DNA of 41,858 bases, from positions 1 to 41,858 of the forward strand of contig SKQW01000240.1 of NCBI GenBank assembly GCA_007118805.1, written 5' to 3'. The stretch's first letter is position 1. Each line of letters starts with the position of its first letter. The translations under genes and the position numbers were made by a program. The notes below the pieces were generated by a model. That model did no database searches, was not told where the DNA came from, and worked only from the letters and a program-made list of their open reading frames with translations. Below, one piece after another: positions 16,785-24,143 of this stretch. This stretch comes from Rhodobiaceae bacterium (lineage in GTDB: Bacteria; Pseudomonadota; Alphaproteobacteria; Rhizobiales; Tepidamorphaceae).

Positions 16785-16944
16785 CCTCGCCTGATCCGGA
16801 TCCTGGCCCGGTCCGGCGCGGGACCAGGCACCGACAGCTTTACCCGATCGGCACGCCCACGCAAAAGCCGCGCATGGCACACGTCTCTTGGCGCGAATCT
16901 GGGCGGTTCGTCCACCGGTTCGTCCCGCACCGGCGGCCCCGCTG

Positions 16945-17895
16945 TCAGCCCTGCAGCGCCGCCCACATCTCGCGGTCGCGCTCGGCCGTCCAGATGCGCG
17001 GATGGTCGATCCCGCGCGCCTCGTCGAAGGCCCTTGCGACGTTAAACGGCAGGCAGTGCTCGAAAATCGCCCAGTCCCCGTAGCGCGGCCGCATCAGTTC
17101 AGCCGTCGCGTCGAACGCCTCCTTGAGGTCGGCCCCGCGCAGCGCCATGCGTTCGACCGTGTCATAGGTATCCCGGAGAAACTGCTCGGTCAGTTCGATG
17201 GCCTCGTTGACCACCTCGGGATCGTCGAGCGCATCCCCGCGGCCGGGAACCAGCGCTTCGGGATCGTAATCGGTGATCTTCATCAGCGTTTCGGGCCAGT
17301 CCTGAAGATGGGCGTCGCCGCAGTAGCAGGCCGAGCGATACTCAACGAGATCACCGGAGAACATGACGCGCGAATCGGGCACCCAGGCGACGATGTCGCC
17401 GGCGGTATGGCCACGGCCGAGATGAATCAGGTCCACCCGGCGGCGCCCCAGCCACACCGTCATCTGCTCCGGAAATGTCAGGGTCGGCCAGGTCAGGCCG
17501 GGAATCGTATCGGCGGCGCGGAAGAGGCGCGGAAAGCGCCCATATTCGGAGTCCCAGTCCTCCTTACCCCGCTCGACGATAAGCGAGCGCGTCTCGTCCG
17601 ATGCCACGATCGCCTCGGCCCCGTAGGCAGCGGCGCCGAGCACACGCACCGCATGATAGTGCGACAGAACCACGTGCCGGATCGGCTTGTCGGTGACCTT
17701 GCGGATGCGGGCAATGACCTCATTGGCCATGGCCGGGGTGGCCTGGGCATCGATCACCATGACCGAGTCGTCGCCGATTATGACGCCGCTATTGGGATCG
17801 CCCTCGGCGGTGAACGCATAAAGCCCATCGCCTATCTCGTCGAACCTGATGGTCTTGTCGTCGGTATCGCCGGTCGAGGCGAAGGAACCCGTCAT
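16945..17895 (-). CDS. MBL-fold metallo-hydrolase with altered second metal site
   Basis: A 316-residue metallo-beta-lactamase-fold protein. The usual HxHxDH motif reads H79-Y-H81-A-V83-R84: the first two His are kept, but the Asp and third His are replaced by Val and Arg. H163 (GRGHTAGD) and D182 (FSGDLVEY) are kept. The late His, normally in a PGHG-type motif, appears as R219 in PGRGD. Thus the three ligands of the first metal are present and most of the second site is gone. I believe the HYHAVRVLG form is shared by relatives in this cassette, so it is probably not a random mutation. The reaction is unknown; a mono-metal hydrolase or a binding role is possible. There is no signal peptide. 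It lies between DoxX and the FAD monooxygenase on the same strand. Confidence 0.87.
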   Translation of the reverse strand: MTGSFASTGDTDDKTIRFDEIGDGLYAFTAEGDPNSGVIIGDDSVMVIDAQATPAMANEVIARIRKVTDKPIRHVVLSHYHAVRVLGAAAYGAEAIVASDETRSLIVERGKEDWDSEYGRFPRLFRAADTIPGLTWPTLTFPEQMTVWLGRRRVDLIHLGRGHTAGDIVAWVPDSRVMFSGDLVEYRSACYCGDAHLQDWPETLMKITDYDPEALVPGRGDALDDPEVVNEAIELTEQFLRDTYDTVERMALRGADLKEAFDATAELMRPRYGDWAIFEHCLPFNVARAFDEARGIDHPRIWTAERDREMWAALQG

Positions 17896-17968
17896 GACGC
17901 TCTTATCCTGGTCTTGGCCCCGTCCCGGGAAGACGATCCCGGGACGGCGGCCGATTGCGATGTCGCGG

Positions 17969-18427
17969 CTATATCTCCCGTCCCAGCACGCGGTCCACCG
18001 AATAGCGGCCGCCGCCCCGGATCAGGAAATAGAAGGCCGCAGCGGCCCACAGCGCCGGATACTCCCAACCGCCACCGGTCCAGAAGAACCCGCTGCTCCA
18101 ATGAAACCACATCGCAACGAGCATGAAAACGAAGACCGCGAACGCCGCGGGCCGCGTCAGGGCGCCAAGCACCAGGGCCAGCCCGCCGCCAATTTCGACG
18201 AGGATAAGCAGCGCAGCCCAGAACCCGCCGGGCACAAACCCGACACTGGCCAGAAACTGCGCGGTCCCCTCGAAGCCGCCGACCTTTTGCAGTCCATGGG
18301 GAATGAGCAAGGCGCCTACGGCAATTCGCAAGACGAGCTCCGAGAGCCCGTCGAGACTGCGGTAAAGGCTGCCCAAGGCGGGCACGAAGAAGCTTTGGCC
18401 TTCCGGCCTGTAGGTCGTTTCTGACAT
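17969..18427 (-). CDS. DoxX family membrane protein
   Basis: A 152-residue inner-membrane protein with four hydrophobic helices and the DoxX pattern LRIAVGALLIPHGLQKVGGF near the first helix, then GGLALVLGALTRPAA. The start at 18427 (MSETTYRPEG) has AAAGGGA upstream; a longer in-frame start lies in the promoter region. DoxX proteins resemble a subunit of thiosulfate:quinone oxidoreductase and are often linked to redox stress or quinone chemistry, but most have no proven activity. This gene leads the cassette with the MBL-fold, FAD monooxygenase and DUF2783 genes, with 73 bases to the MBL gene. A redox function near the quinone pool would fit the context, by inference only. Confidence 0.87.
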   Translation of the reverse strand: MSETTYRPEGQSFFVPALGSLYRSLDGLSELVLRIAVGALLIPHGLQKVGGFEGTAQFLASVGFVPGGFWAALLILVEIGGGLALVLGALTRPAAFAVFVFMLVAMWFHWSSGFFWTGGGWEYPALWAAAAFYFLIRGGGRYSVDRVLGREI

Positions 18428-18711
18428 CGCAAGCAATCCCTTTCGGTTGATCTCCCCACCCAAGGGGTTGCGGAGGTGATTACGACCGGGCGGATACACC
18501 ATCAACAGCGGCTGCCAGCCGAAACTGTTGCCGAATTCTCAACAATCAAAATTGCGGGCGGACATCTGTTGCTCAATGTGCTGAAATTGCGCGATCGCGC
18601 GCATTAGGTTGGTATACATTACCGCTCGTTAACCACGCCTGACTAAAGTGGGCGGCACTGGCCCGTACCGGGGCCAGTCTGTCCGGCTGTCCGACCGTAG
18701 GATGGAACCCA
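18428..18711. promoter_or_regulatory. Divergent promoter region, doxX versus tandem-PilZ gene
   Basis: A 284-base region, AT-rich between about 18520 and 18640, separating two divergent genes. It contains the perfect 12-bp palindrome GCGCGATCGCGC (18589-18600) and, just after it, TATACA (18613-18618), a possible -10 for the PilZ gene with a poorly placed -35. The exact elements are not certain. Confidence 0.4.
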
Positions 18712-19329
18712 GTGCAGCAGCCTAGCCACGCCACCAGCCTGCCACTCAGCGAGGAACAGCGCCGTTTCCAGCGCGTCCGGGTCAACATCCTCGGTCGCTT
18801 CATGCTCCCCAATCGCCAGGAGTATCCCTGTCAGGTCGTCAACATGTCGCCGGGCGGCGCCAAGGTCGTGGCACCCGTATGTGGCGGATTGGGAGAACAG
18901 GTGATCGCCTATCTCGATCATATCGGCCGTATCGAGGGGCGCATCACGCGCCTCTTCGAAGGCGGATTCGCGATGTCGATCAACGCCACCCAGCGCAAGC
19001 GAGACAAGCTGGCCGCACAGCTCACCTGGCTGGCCAATCGGCACGAACTCGACCTGCCCGAAGATCGTCGCCACGATCGAATCGAAGCCGGCAACGCGCG
19101 CTCACAGGTCGTGCTTCCCGATGAGCGCAGCTACCCCTGCCGCATCCATGACATGTCGCTGTCTGGTGCTGCGGTCTCCGCAGAGGTGTGTCCGGCCATC
19201 GGCACGCCCGTGATGCTCGGCCGAACCCGCGGCCGCGTTATCCGCCATCTCGACAACGGCTTCGCCATCGAATTCGCGTCGATCCAGACGATCGATACGC
19301 TGAAGGAGCAGTTCGGCTCCCTGGAGTAG
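18712..19329 (+). CDS. Tandem PilZ-domain c-di-GMP receptor
   Basis: A 205-residue cytosolic protein made of two PilZ domains. Each keeps both c-di-GMP-binding motifs: R17-x3-R21 and N44-M-S46-P-G-G49 in the first, R119-x3-R123 and D147-M-S149-L-S-G152 in the second. The domains are similar to each other (YPCQVVNMSPGGA and YPCRIHDMSLSGA), as after an internal duplication. It starts with GTG at 18712 and has AGGATGG upstream. There is no output domain, so binding must be passed to a partner. It is followed by an exported LapG-type cysteine protease and a membrane-anchored unknown on the same strand. Cytosolic PilZ and periplasmic protease cannot touch directly, so a shared pathway rather than a complex is the reasonable inference. 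Confidence 0.9.
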   Translation: MQQPSHATSLPLSEEQRRFQRVRVNILGRFMLPNRQEYPCQVVNMSPGGAKVVAPVCGGLGEQVIAYLDHIGRIEGRITRLFEGGFAMSINATQRKRDKLAAQLTWLANRHELDLPEDRRHDRIEAGNARSQVVLPDERSYPCRIHDMSLSGAAVSAEVCPAIGTPVMLGRTRGRVIRHLDNGFAIEFASIQTIDTLKEQFGSLE

Positions 19330-19380
19330 CCGCCGCCCTCCAATCCGACTTCCTCGGTTAACACAAGCTAAGCGCGGCGC

Positions 19381-19427
19381 CTCAAATCCACAGCTTCGGA
19401 TTCCCCGGATTTCAATCCGAATTTGAG
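19381..19427 (+). promoter_or_regulatory. Stem-loop ahead of the cysteine-protease gene, with alternative pairing
   Basis: CTCAAA (19381) pairs with TTTGAG (19422-19427) and TTCGGATT (19395-19402) with AATCCGAA (19414-19421), leaving an 8-base bulge and an 11-base loop. The loop holds a second GGATT (19407) that could compete for the same AATCC. It ends 35 bases before the protease ATG, so it may be a leader structure or the end of the PilZ transcript. Confidence 0.4.
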
Positions 19428-19462
19428 ACGATTGCCCTCAATCAAACAAGGGGGCAGTCAAA

Positions 19463-20095
19463 ATGCACAAATCCGCGATCGTTGCATTCGTTGTTCTTGT
19501 TCTTGCCGGATCCTCTACAGTGTCGGCGCAGAACGCCGGGCAAGCACCGTCAAACGCGCGCATGGCCGAACTCGGGACGGCGAAGCCGCCGATCGGTTAC
19601 GTTCAGTTTTGTGAGACGCATCAGGGCCATTGCGGACCCTTCGAGCGCGGATCGGCGCGGGTTCATATGAACGAGCAGATCTGGCAGCAACTCGTGGAGG
19701 TCAATGACCACGTCAATGCCACGGTGACGGCGACGACGGACTGGGAGCTGTTCGGGGTCGAGGAGTGGTGGACCTATCCGGTCGAGGGGCGTGGCGACTG
19801 CGAGGCCTATGTCCTCGAAAAGCGCCGGCTCCTGATGGAGATGGGCTGGCCGGCAAACGCCCTGCTTATTACCGTCGTGCTCGATGAGCGTGGCGACGGT
19901 CACGCCATTCTGACGGTCACCACCTCGGCCGGCGATTTCGTCCTGGACAACCTCAACCCGGATGTCCGGCTCTGGAGCAACACCGGCTATGGCTACCTGA
20001 TGCGCCAGTCCAAGCACGACCCCAACCAGTGGGTCGCGCTCCACCAGAACCGGGCGCCGCAGCAACTGCCGGTGGCGGGCGTCGACAACCGCTGA
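19463..20095 (+). CDS. Exported transglutaminase-like cysteine peptidase (BTLCP, LapG-like)
   Basis: A 210-residue protein with a Sec signal peptide (AIVAFVVLVLAGSSTVSA, cleavage near 22) and a transglutaminase-like cysteine protease fold. The triad is visible as C113 in GRGDCEAYVLEKRRLL, H147 in GDGHAILTVTT and D162 in FVLDNL. D112 and E114 next to the Cys match the calcium-binding residues of LapG. In Pseudomonas, LapG cuts the adhesin LapA in the periplasm when c-di-GMP is low, releasing biofilm cells. Neither a LapA-like adhesin nor a LapD-type receptor is seen in this window, so the substrate is open; many alphaproteobacterial members of the family are uncharacterised. The start at 19463 has AGGGGG. 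The tandem-PilZ gene directly upstream suggests a c-di-GMP link. Confidence 0.9.
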   Translation: MHKSAIVAFVVLVLAGSSTVSAQNAGQAPSNARMAELGTAKPPIGYVQFCETHQGHCGPFERGSARVHMNEQIWQQLVEVNDHVNATVTATTDWELFGVEEWWTYPVEGRGDCEAYVLEKRRLLMEMGWPANALLITVVLDERGDGHAILTVTTSAGDFVLDNLNPDVRLWSNTGYGYLMRQSKHDPNQWVALHQNRAPQQLPVAGVDNR

Positions 20096-20116
20096 GCTCC
20101 TGAAGGCATCAGCACG

Positions 20117-20193
20117 AGCCCGGTCGATCTCCCGATGCCTCCCGACCGGGCTTTAGGGAGCCGGCCCGCGTTCCCCCCAGACGCGCCGGCTCC
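20117..20193 (+). terminator. Two consecutive hairpins after the cysteine-protease gene
   Basis: The first is AGCCCGGTCG (20117-20126) with CGACCGGGCT (20143-20152), a 10-bp perfect stem followed by TTAGGG. The second is GGAGCCGGC (20157-20165) with GCCGGCTCC (20185-20193), followed by CGCTCTT. They lie 21 and 61 bases past the stop and probably end the protease transcript. Confidence 0.6.
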
Positions 20194-20275
20194 CGCTCTT
20201 GCAGTTGCGACCCCCGCCCATCCACTTCCAAAGCAACTGCACGTTAACCAAGATGGTGGCTAGTTAGCGACCATC

Positions 20276-21016
20276 ATGGAGACCACATCGGCCGCCCCGC
20301 CCCTGCACCAATTGACCCGTAGCGCGCGGCTGCGGCCCGGCTACAACCTGCCGGTGATGGGCGTCGTCTTCGGGCTGTCGCTTCTGGCGGCGCTGCTGAT
20401 CACGCGACTGGGTATCGCCGGATTCGAACACTTCGTCCGGGATGCCGGCATGCCGACGGATCCAACCCCCACTGCCGCCATCGTGGGCGATGTGGCTCTC
20501 GCCATCCCGCACAACAAGTTCCGCCGCCCAGACAGTCGGAGCGAGGCGAATGCACCTTTGGACCTCCACCTGCACTGGCCGTCCCTCGAAGGCTTCAGCA
20601 TCGAGCGCGCAGCGCAGTTTCAATCGGCAGCCCCGGACGCACCGACGATCTATGTCACGCTGCAGCCGGCAGGTGGTGCGATGGCGCCAGAGGAACGCTT
20701 CCGTCGCCTTTACCCGCGAGTCCTGACCGACGGGATGAGCCGGTCGGAGCACGGTTTTGTAATAAGAGAGTTTCGCGACGGCCACGGCTATGATGGTGAG
20801 CGCCTGTTCATCGCGCCGGATCCGTCGCGTCCCTTGGTATCCCGGTGCGACCCCGCCGACCACACCGCCAGTCCGACCTGCCTCGTCCAGTTCCGGACGG
20901 CGGAGGGGCTGGACGTCAACTACCGGATCCGCCAATCCCTGCTGGCAGATTGGCGCGCCATTGACGAGGCGGTTCGGCGGCTGGTCGGCGAATGGATCGC
21001 CGCCGCGGACGCGTGA
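20276..21016 (+). CDS. Single-span membrane protein of unknown function
   Basis: A 246-residue protein. A short basic N-terminus (residues 1-25) is followed by one hydrophobic helix (about 28-50, GVVFGLSLLAALLITRLGI) and a roughly 190-residue soluble part that should lie in the periplasm. The soluble part has repeated beta-strand-like segments (LDLHLHWPSLEGF, PTIYVTLQPAGGAMAPEERFRRLYPR, GHGYDGERLFIAPD) and a Cys pair (SRCDPADHTASPTCLVQF) spaced as for a disulfide. I do not recognise a family with known function; the pattern looks conserved rather than random. A separate promoter is likely, because two hairpins end the upstream gene. Start at the ATG at 20276; no strong ribosome site. Confidence 0.72.
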   Translation: METTSAAPPLHQLTRSARLRPGYNLPVMGVVFGLSLLAALLITRLGIAGFEHFVRDAGMPTDPTPTAAIVGDVALAIPHNKFRRPDSRSEANAPLDLHLHWPSLEGFSIERAAQFQSAAPDAPTIYVTLQPAGGAMAPEERFRRLYPRVLTDGMSRSEHGFVIREFRDGHGYDGERLFIAPDPSRPLVSRCDPADHTASPTCLVQFRTAEGLDVNYRIRQSLLADWRAIDEAVRRLVGEWIAAADA

Positions 21017-21032
21017 GCGCAAGTAAGCCCGG

Positions 21033-21053
21033 GACGCCCGGCCGAAAGGCGTC
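21033..21053. terminator. Hairpin between convergent genes
   Basis: GACGCC (21033-21038) pairs with GGCGTC (21048-21053) around a nine-base loop, in the 42-base gap between the unknown membrane protein and DUF3126. No T-tract on either strand. Confidence 0.35.
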
Positions 21054-21058
21054 GGAGA

Positions 21059-21277
21059 TCAGCCTGCCTCGGCCAGATCGAACTCCAGAATGGCCATCTG
21101 GAAATTGTAGTTGCGTTCGCCGTCTTCATCGTCGCGAAAGATCACGCCGATGAATTCCTCGCCGATATAGACCTCCGCGGAATCGTCCTTGCGCGGGCGA
21201 GCGCGCACCTGAATCGAGGGCAACTGAAACGTGCGCTTGAGATAGGCCTCAAGCTGAGCGATCTCTTTCGGTTCCAA
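21059..21277 (-). CDS. DUF3126 family small protein
   Basis: A 72-residue cytosolic protein, beginning MEPKEIAQLEAYLKRTFQ and continuing with AEVYIGEEFIGVIFRDDEDGERNYNFQMAILEFDL. I recognise this as DUF3126, a small family typical of alphaproteobacteria and, as far as I know, commonly encoded directly after cysE, as here with a 48-base gap. The biochemical role is not known to me; a connection to serine acetyltransferase or cysteine supply is inferred only from linkage. Confidence 0.82.
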   Translation of the reverse strand: MEPKEIAQLEAYLKRTFQLPSIQVRARPRKDDSAEVYIGEEFIGVIFRDDEDGERNYNFQMAILEFDLAEAG

Positions 21278-21325
21278 AACGGTCCGATCCTTAATGCTTG
21301 ATTGGCTGTTTGGACGCAGCGACGC

Positions 21326-22162
21326 CTATCCGCCGTCGCCGCGTCCGGCGATGATATGGTCCATTGACCGGGACGGCTCCGGGCAGCCGGCTTGGCCAAC
21401 CACTTTGGCCGGAACGCCCGCCACGGTCGTCTTTTCCGGAACATCCTGCAAGACCACGGAGCCCGACGCCACCCGCGAGCACCGGCCGATCTCGATATTG
21501 CCGAGGATCTTGGCGCCAGCGCCGATCAGCACGCCGCAGCGCACCTTGGGGTGCCGGTCTCCGCCCTCCTTGCCCGTGCCCCCCAGCGTAACCCCGTGCA
21601 GCATCGACACGTCATCCTCGATCACCGCAGTCTCGCCGACCACGATGCCATGGGCATGATCGATCATCAGGCCCCGCCCGATCCGGGCGGCCGGATGGAT
21701 GTCGACACTGAAAACCGACGAGACACGGCTTTGCAGGTAGAGGGCGAAATCACGCCGGCCGGCCTCCCACAGCCAGTGACTGAGCCGATGCGCCTGCACG
21801 GCGTGAAAACCCTTGAAATAGAGCACCGGCTCGATCAGCCGGCTGCAGGCCGGATCGCGATCATAGACGGCGGCGATATCGGCCCGCATTGCCGCGCCGA
21901 TCTCCGGCTCGGCTGCAAGCGCCTCGCGATAGGCCCGAATGATGATGTGGCTGCTCAGCGCCTCGTGATCCAGACGGGACGCCACGCGATGGGCCACGGC
22001 TTCCTCGAGCGATTCATGGCTGAGAACCGACTCGAAGATGAACGAGGCCAGCGCCGGCTCCGAATCGGCGATCAGCGCCGCCTCCTCCGCAATCCGGTCC
22101 CAAACGGGATCGCAGGTTGCCAGCCGGCCCGCCGACTCGCGTGTATGGGTGCCTGTTGCCAT
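21326..22162 (-). CDS. cysE: Serine O-acetyltransferase
   Basis: A 278-residue cytosolic enzyme transferring acetyl from acetyl-CoA to L-serine, giving O-acetylserine for cysteine synthesis. The N-terminal SATase helical domain (about 15-130) ends in YFKGFHAVQAHRLSHWLW. The left-handed beta-helix of hexapeptide repeats follows, with the catalytic region IDHAHGIVVGETAVIEDDVSMLHGVTLGGTGK and VGQAG near the end. The start at 22162 (MATGTHT) has GGGAGGG 5-6 bases upstream and is preferred over an in-frame Met at 22213. DUF3126 follows on the same strand; two alpha/beta hydrolase genes precede, separated by 125 bases, which leaves room for a promoter. Feedback inhibition by cysteine is usual for the family and is not visible from sequence alone. 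Confidence 0.95.
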   Translation of the reverse strand: MATGTHTRESAGRLATCDPVWDRIAEEAALIADSEPALASFIFESVLSHESLEEAVAHRVASRLDHEALSSHIIIRAYREALAAEPEIGAAMRADIAAVYDRDPACSRLIEPVLYFKGFHAVQAHRLSHWLWEAGRRDFALYLQSRVSSVFSVDIHPAARIGRGLMIDHAHGIVVGETAVIEDDVSMLHGVTLGGTGKEGGDRHPKVRCGVLIGAGAKILGNIEIGRCSRVASGSVVLQDVPEKTTVAGVPAKVVGQAGCPEPSRSMDHIIAGRGDGG

Positions 22163-22287
22163 CCTACCCTCCCGTAGGGCCCGTCCATTGCCCAGCGGCG
22201 GTGATACTAACATAAGTCAGTCCTGGCGCCGGAAAAGTGCTTGGGCACCCGTGCGCGCGATGGGGCTAAGCCAAGCTCCGTGCCAAA

Positions 22288-23199
22288 TCAAGCCCCGCGT
22301 CCGGCTCGCGCCGGCTCGCCATCCGTCGCCGATGCGGCCAGAAAATCGAGAACGGCGTCGGCGAACACATCGTTGCGGTCTCCCGCCACCATGTGGCCTG
22401 CCCCGCCCACATCGATCTGGGCCGCATGAGGCACCAGACGCCGGAAATCCTCGGCCTGCGCCTCGCCAACCAGATCGCTCAACTGCCCGCGCACCAGCAA
22501 GGTCGGCACCTTGAGGCGGCGGGCGGCGGCGATGCGCCGCTCCTCGTAAGCGCTCGAATCGGTCGAGATCGGGCGCGGACCATCGAGGAAGCGCGGATCC
22601 CAATGCCAGCGATAGCGCCCGTCCGGATCGCGTCGCAGATTCTTCCGCAGCCCGTCGCTCGAGCGCGGCCGCTTGCGATGGGGAAGATAGGCCGCCACCG
22701 AGGCGGCGGCATCCTCGACGCTGGCGAAGCCATCATGCATCCGGGCCGCCATGAAGCGCTGAATCCGCTCGACGCCGGATCGCTCCATGCGCGGCGTCAC
22801 ATCGACGAGCACAAGGCCGGAGAACAGGTCGCCGCCGGACAGATCCTGCGCCAGCAGCGCCGAAATGCCGCCAAGGGACGCGCCGATCGCGACCGGTGCG
22901 GCGCCGTATCGCCGCGCGACCTCGCGCCCGAGTGCCAAGGTGTCCCCGGCAAAATCGCCGTAGGAATAGTGCCCGGCCGCGCTTCGATCGCTTGCGCCGT
23001 GGCCACGCTGATCGACGGTAAGAACGCGCCAGCCGGCCCCTGCCAGCCGTCGCGCCGCCCCCTCCCAGGAATGGCGAGTCTGGCCTCCGCCATGCAGCAT
23101 GAGGGCGACCCGCGGGCCCTCCCCGTCGCGGAAGTCTCCGGCCAGCACGTTTCCTTCCGCACCGGCAAAGCTTACGCGCCGAGCCCGCGGCATGGTCAT
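22288..23199 (-). CDS. Alpha/beta hydrolase
   Basis: A 303-residue cytosolic protein of the alpha/beta hydrolase fold. The oxyanion region is LMLHGGGQTRHSW, the nucleophile lies in AIGASLGGISA (G-x-S-x-G), the acid is probably in GQLSDLV, and the base His in GGAGHMVAGDRND. A cap-like insertion (about 135-215) rich in Arg contains PHRKRPRS. Specificity cannot be told; esterase, lactonase and haloalkane-type activity are all possible. Its start overlaps the stop of the preceding hydrolase gene by four bases (ATGA), so the two are co-translated. Confidence 0.88.
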   Translation of the reverse strand: MTMPRARRVSFAGAEGNVLAGDFRDGEGPRVALMLHGGGQTRHSWEGAARRLAGAGWRVLTVDQRGHGASDRSAAGHYSYGDFAGDTLALGREVARRYGAAPVAIGASLGGISALLAQDLSGGDLFSGLVLVDVTPRMERSGVERIQRFMAARMHDGFASVEDAAASVAAYLPHRKRPRSSDGLRKNLRRDPDGRYRWHWDPRFLDGPRPISTDSSAYEERRIAAARRLKVPTLLVRGQLSDLVGEAQAEDFRRLVPHAAQIDVGGAGHMVAGDRNDVFADAVLDFLAASATDGEPARAGRGA

Positions 23200-23954
23200 T
23201 CCGTCATCGACAGGAATCGGCGGGCGGCCTCCTTGAAGACCTTGTCACCGACCGACTTCATGTGGTCGCGGCGGGGAATCTCGAGGGCCTCGCCGCCGGG
23301 AATGAGATCGGCGAGGCCCTGCGGCGAGCCTGCAATCTCGTCGGTTTCGCCAACGGCCACCAGCACGGGGGCGCCGATCGTCGCCACCATGTCCCGCGTT
23401 ATCGGCTTGCGCCCGCCCCGCATGCAGGCCGCGAGCGCGCGCAGATCGGCGCCATTCTGGTCGGCGAACATCCGGAAGGCCCGGCCCTGGGCGTCGCTCA
23501 CCTCGTCGATACTCGGCGCCTCGAGCGCGGTGGCAATCGGCTCGGGGTCCCCGACCCCGTCCACCATGCCCAGTCCGAGGCCGCCGAAGACGGCCCGGCG
23601 AACGCGGCCGGGATGGTTGATCGCCAGGAATGCCGCTATGCGGGCGCCCATCGAATAGCCGATGACATCGGCCCTCTCAACAGCCAGATGATCCAGCAGG
23701 CGGCGCACATCCTCGGCCATGAGCTCGGCCCCGTAGGCCTGCGGATCGTGCAGCTTGGCACTCTGGCCATGGCCGCGATTGTCGAGGGCGATGACTCGGC
23801 GTCCGGCCCGCGTGAGTTCTGCGGTCCAGCCGGTGTTCACCCAGTTGACCGTAGCGGTCGAGGCAAAGCCGTGCACCAGCATGACCGGATCCCCCTCGCC
23901 TTCGTCGAGAAAGGCGATGTCCACCCCGTCGGAGTCAAAATGCTCCAGGTCCAT
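23196..23954 (-). CDS. Alpha/beta hydrolase
   Basis: A 252-residue cytosolic alpha/beta hydrolase. Visible motifs are VMLVHGFASTATVNW, the DNRGHGQSAKLHD strand, the nucleophile elbow VIGYSMGARIAAFLA with Ser, the acid in AVGETDEIAG, and the His in IPRRDHMKSV. It has AAGGAGG 6 bases before the ATG, the strongest ribosome site in this stretch. It is only distantly similar to the overlapping gene that follows. Substrate unknown. It is divergent from the CHCC zinc-finger gene, 189 bases away. Confidence 0.88.
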   Translation of the reverse strand: MDLEHFDSDGVDIAFLDEGEGDPVMLVHGFASTATVNWVNTGWTAELTRAGRRVIALDNRGHGQSAKLHDPQAYGAELMAEDVRRLLDHLAVERADVIGYSMGARIAAFLAINHPGRVRRAVFGGLGLGMVDGVGDPEPIATALEAPSIDEVSDAQGRAFRMFADQNGADLRALAACMRGGRKPITRDMVATIGAPVLVAVGETDEIAGSPQGLADLIPGGEALEIPRRDHMKSVGDKVFKEAARRFLSMTE

Positions 23955-24143
23955 ACGTGCCTCCTTGGTAGCGGCTTCTTACCCGCCCGGCGGGCGCGAG
24001 GAAATCCCGAGCGGTGCATGACGGAACTGCGCCGCCAGGTATCGGCTTCCTCTGCCCGCTATTTCCGGGGCACTATGAAGCGTGCCGCAATGGCGCTATG
24101 GTCCGCGCCCAAGCTGCACGGGTTGACGAGGGAAACGATACCG
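23955..24143. promoter_or_regulatory. Divergent intergenic region, hydrolase pair versus zinc-finger gene
   Basis: This must contain promoters for both directions. I see no convincing -35/-10 pair or palindrome. An in-frame upstream ATG near 24087 would extend the zinc-finger protein, so part of this stretch could be coding. Confidence 0.35.

Noticed and set aside
16802-16828. An imperfect hairpin (CCTGG/CCAGG outer arms) between the MBL and FAD genes
   Set aside because: The stem is interrupted, there is no T-tract, and the genes appear to be one unit, so I do not call a terminator.
15258-17045. A 595-codon open frame antisense to the FAD monooxygenase
   Set aside because: It is the usual antisense shadow of a high-GC gene: composition is rich in Arg, Gln, His and Pro, there is no domain, and it covers a clear flavoprotein with DUF2783 overlap.
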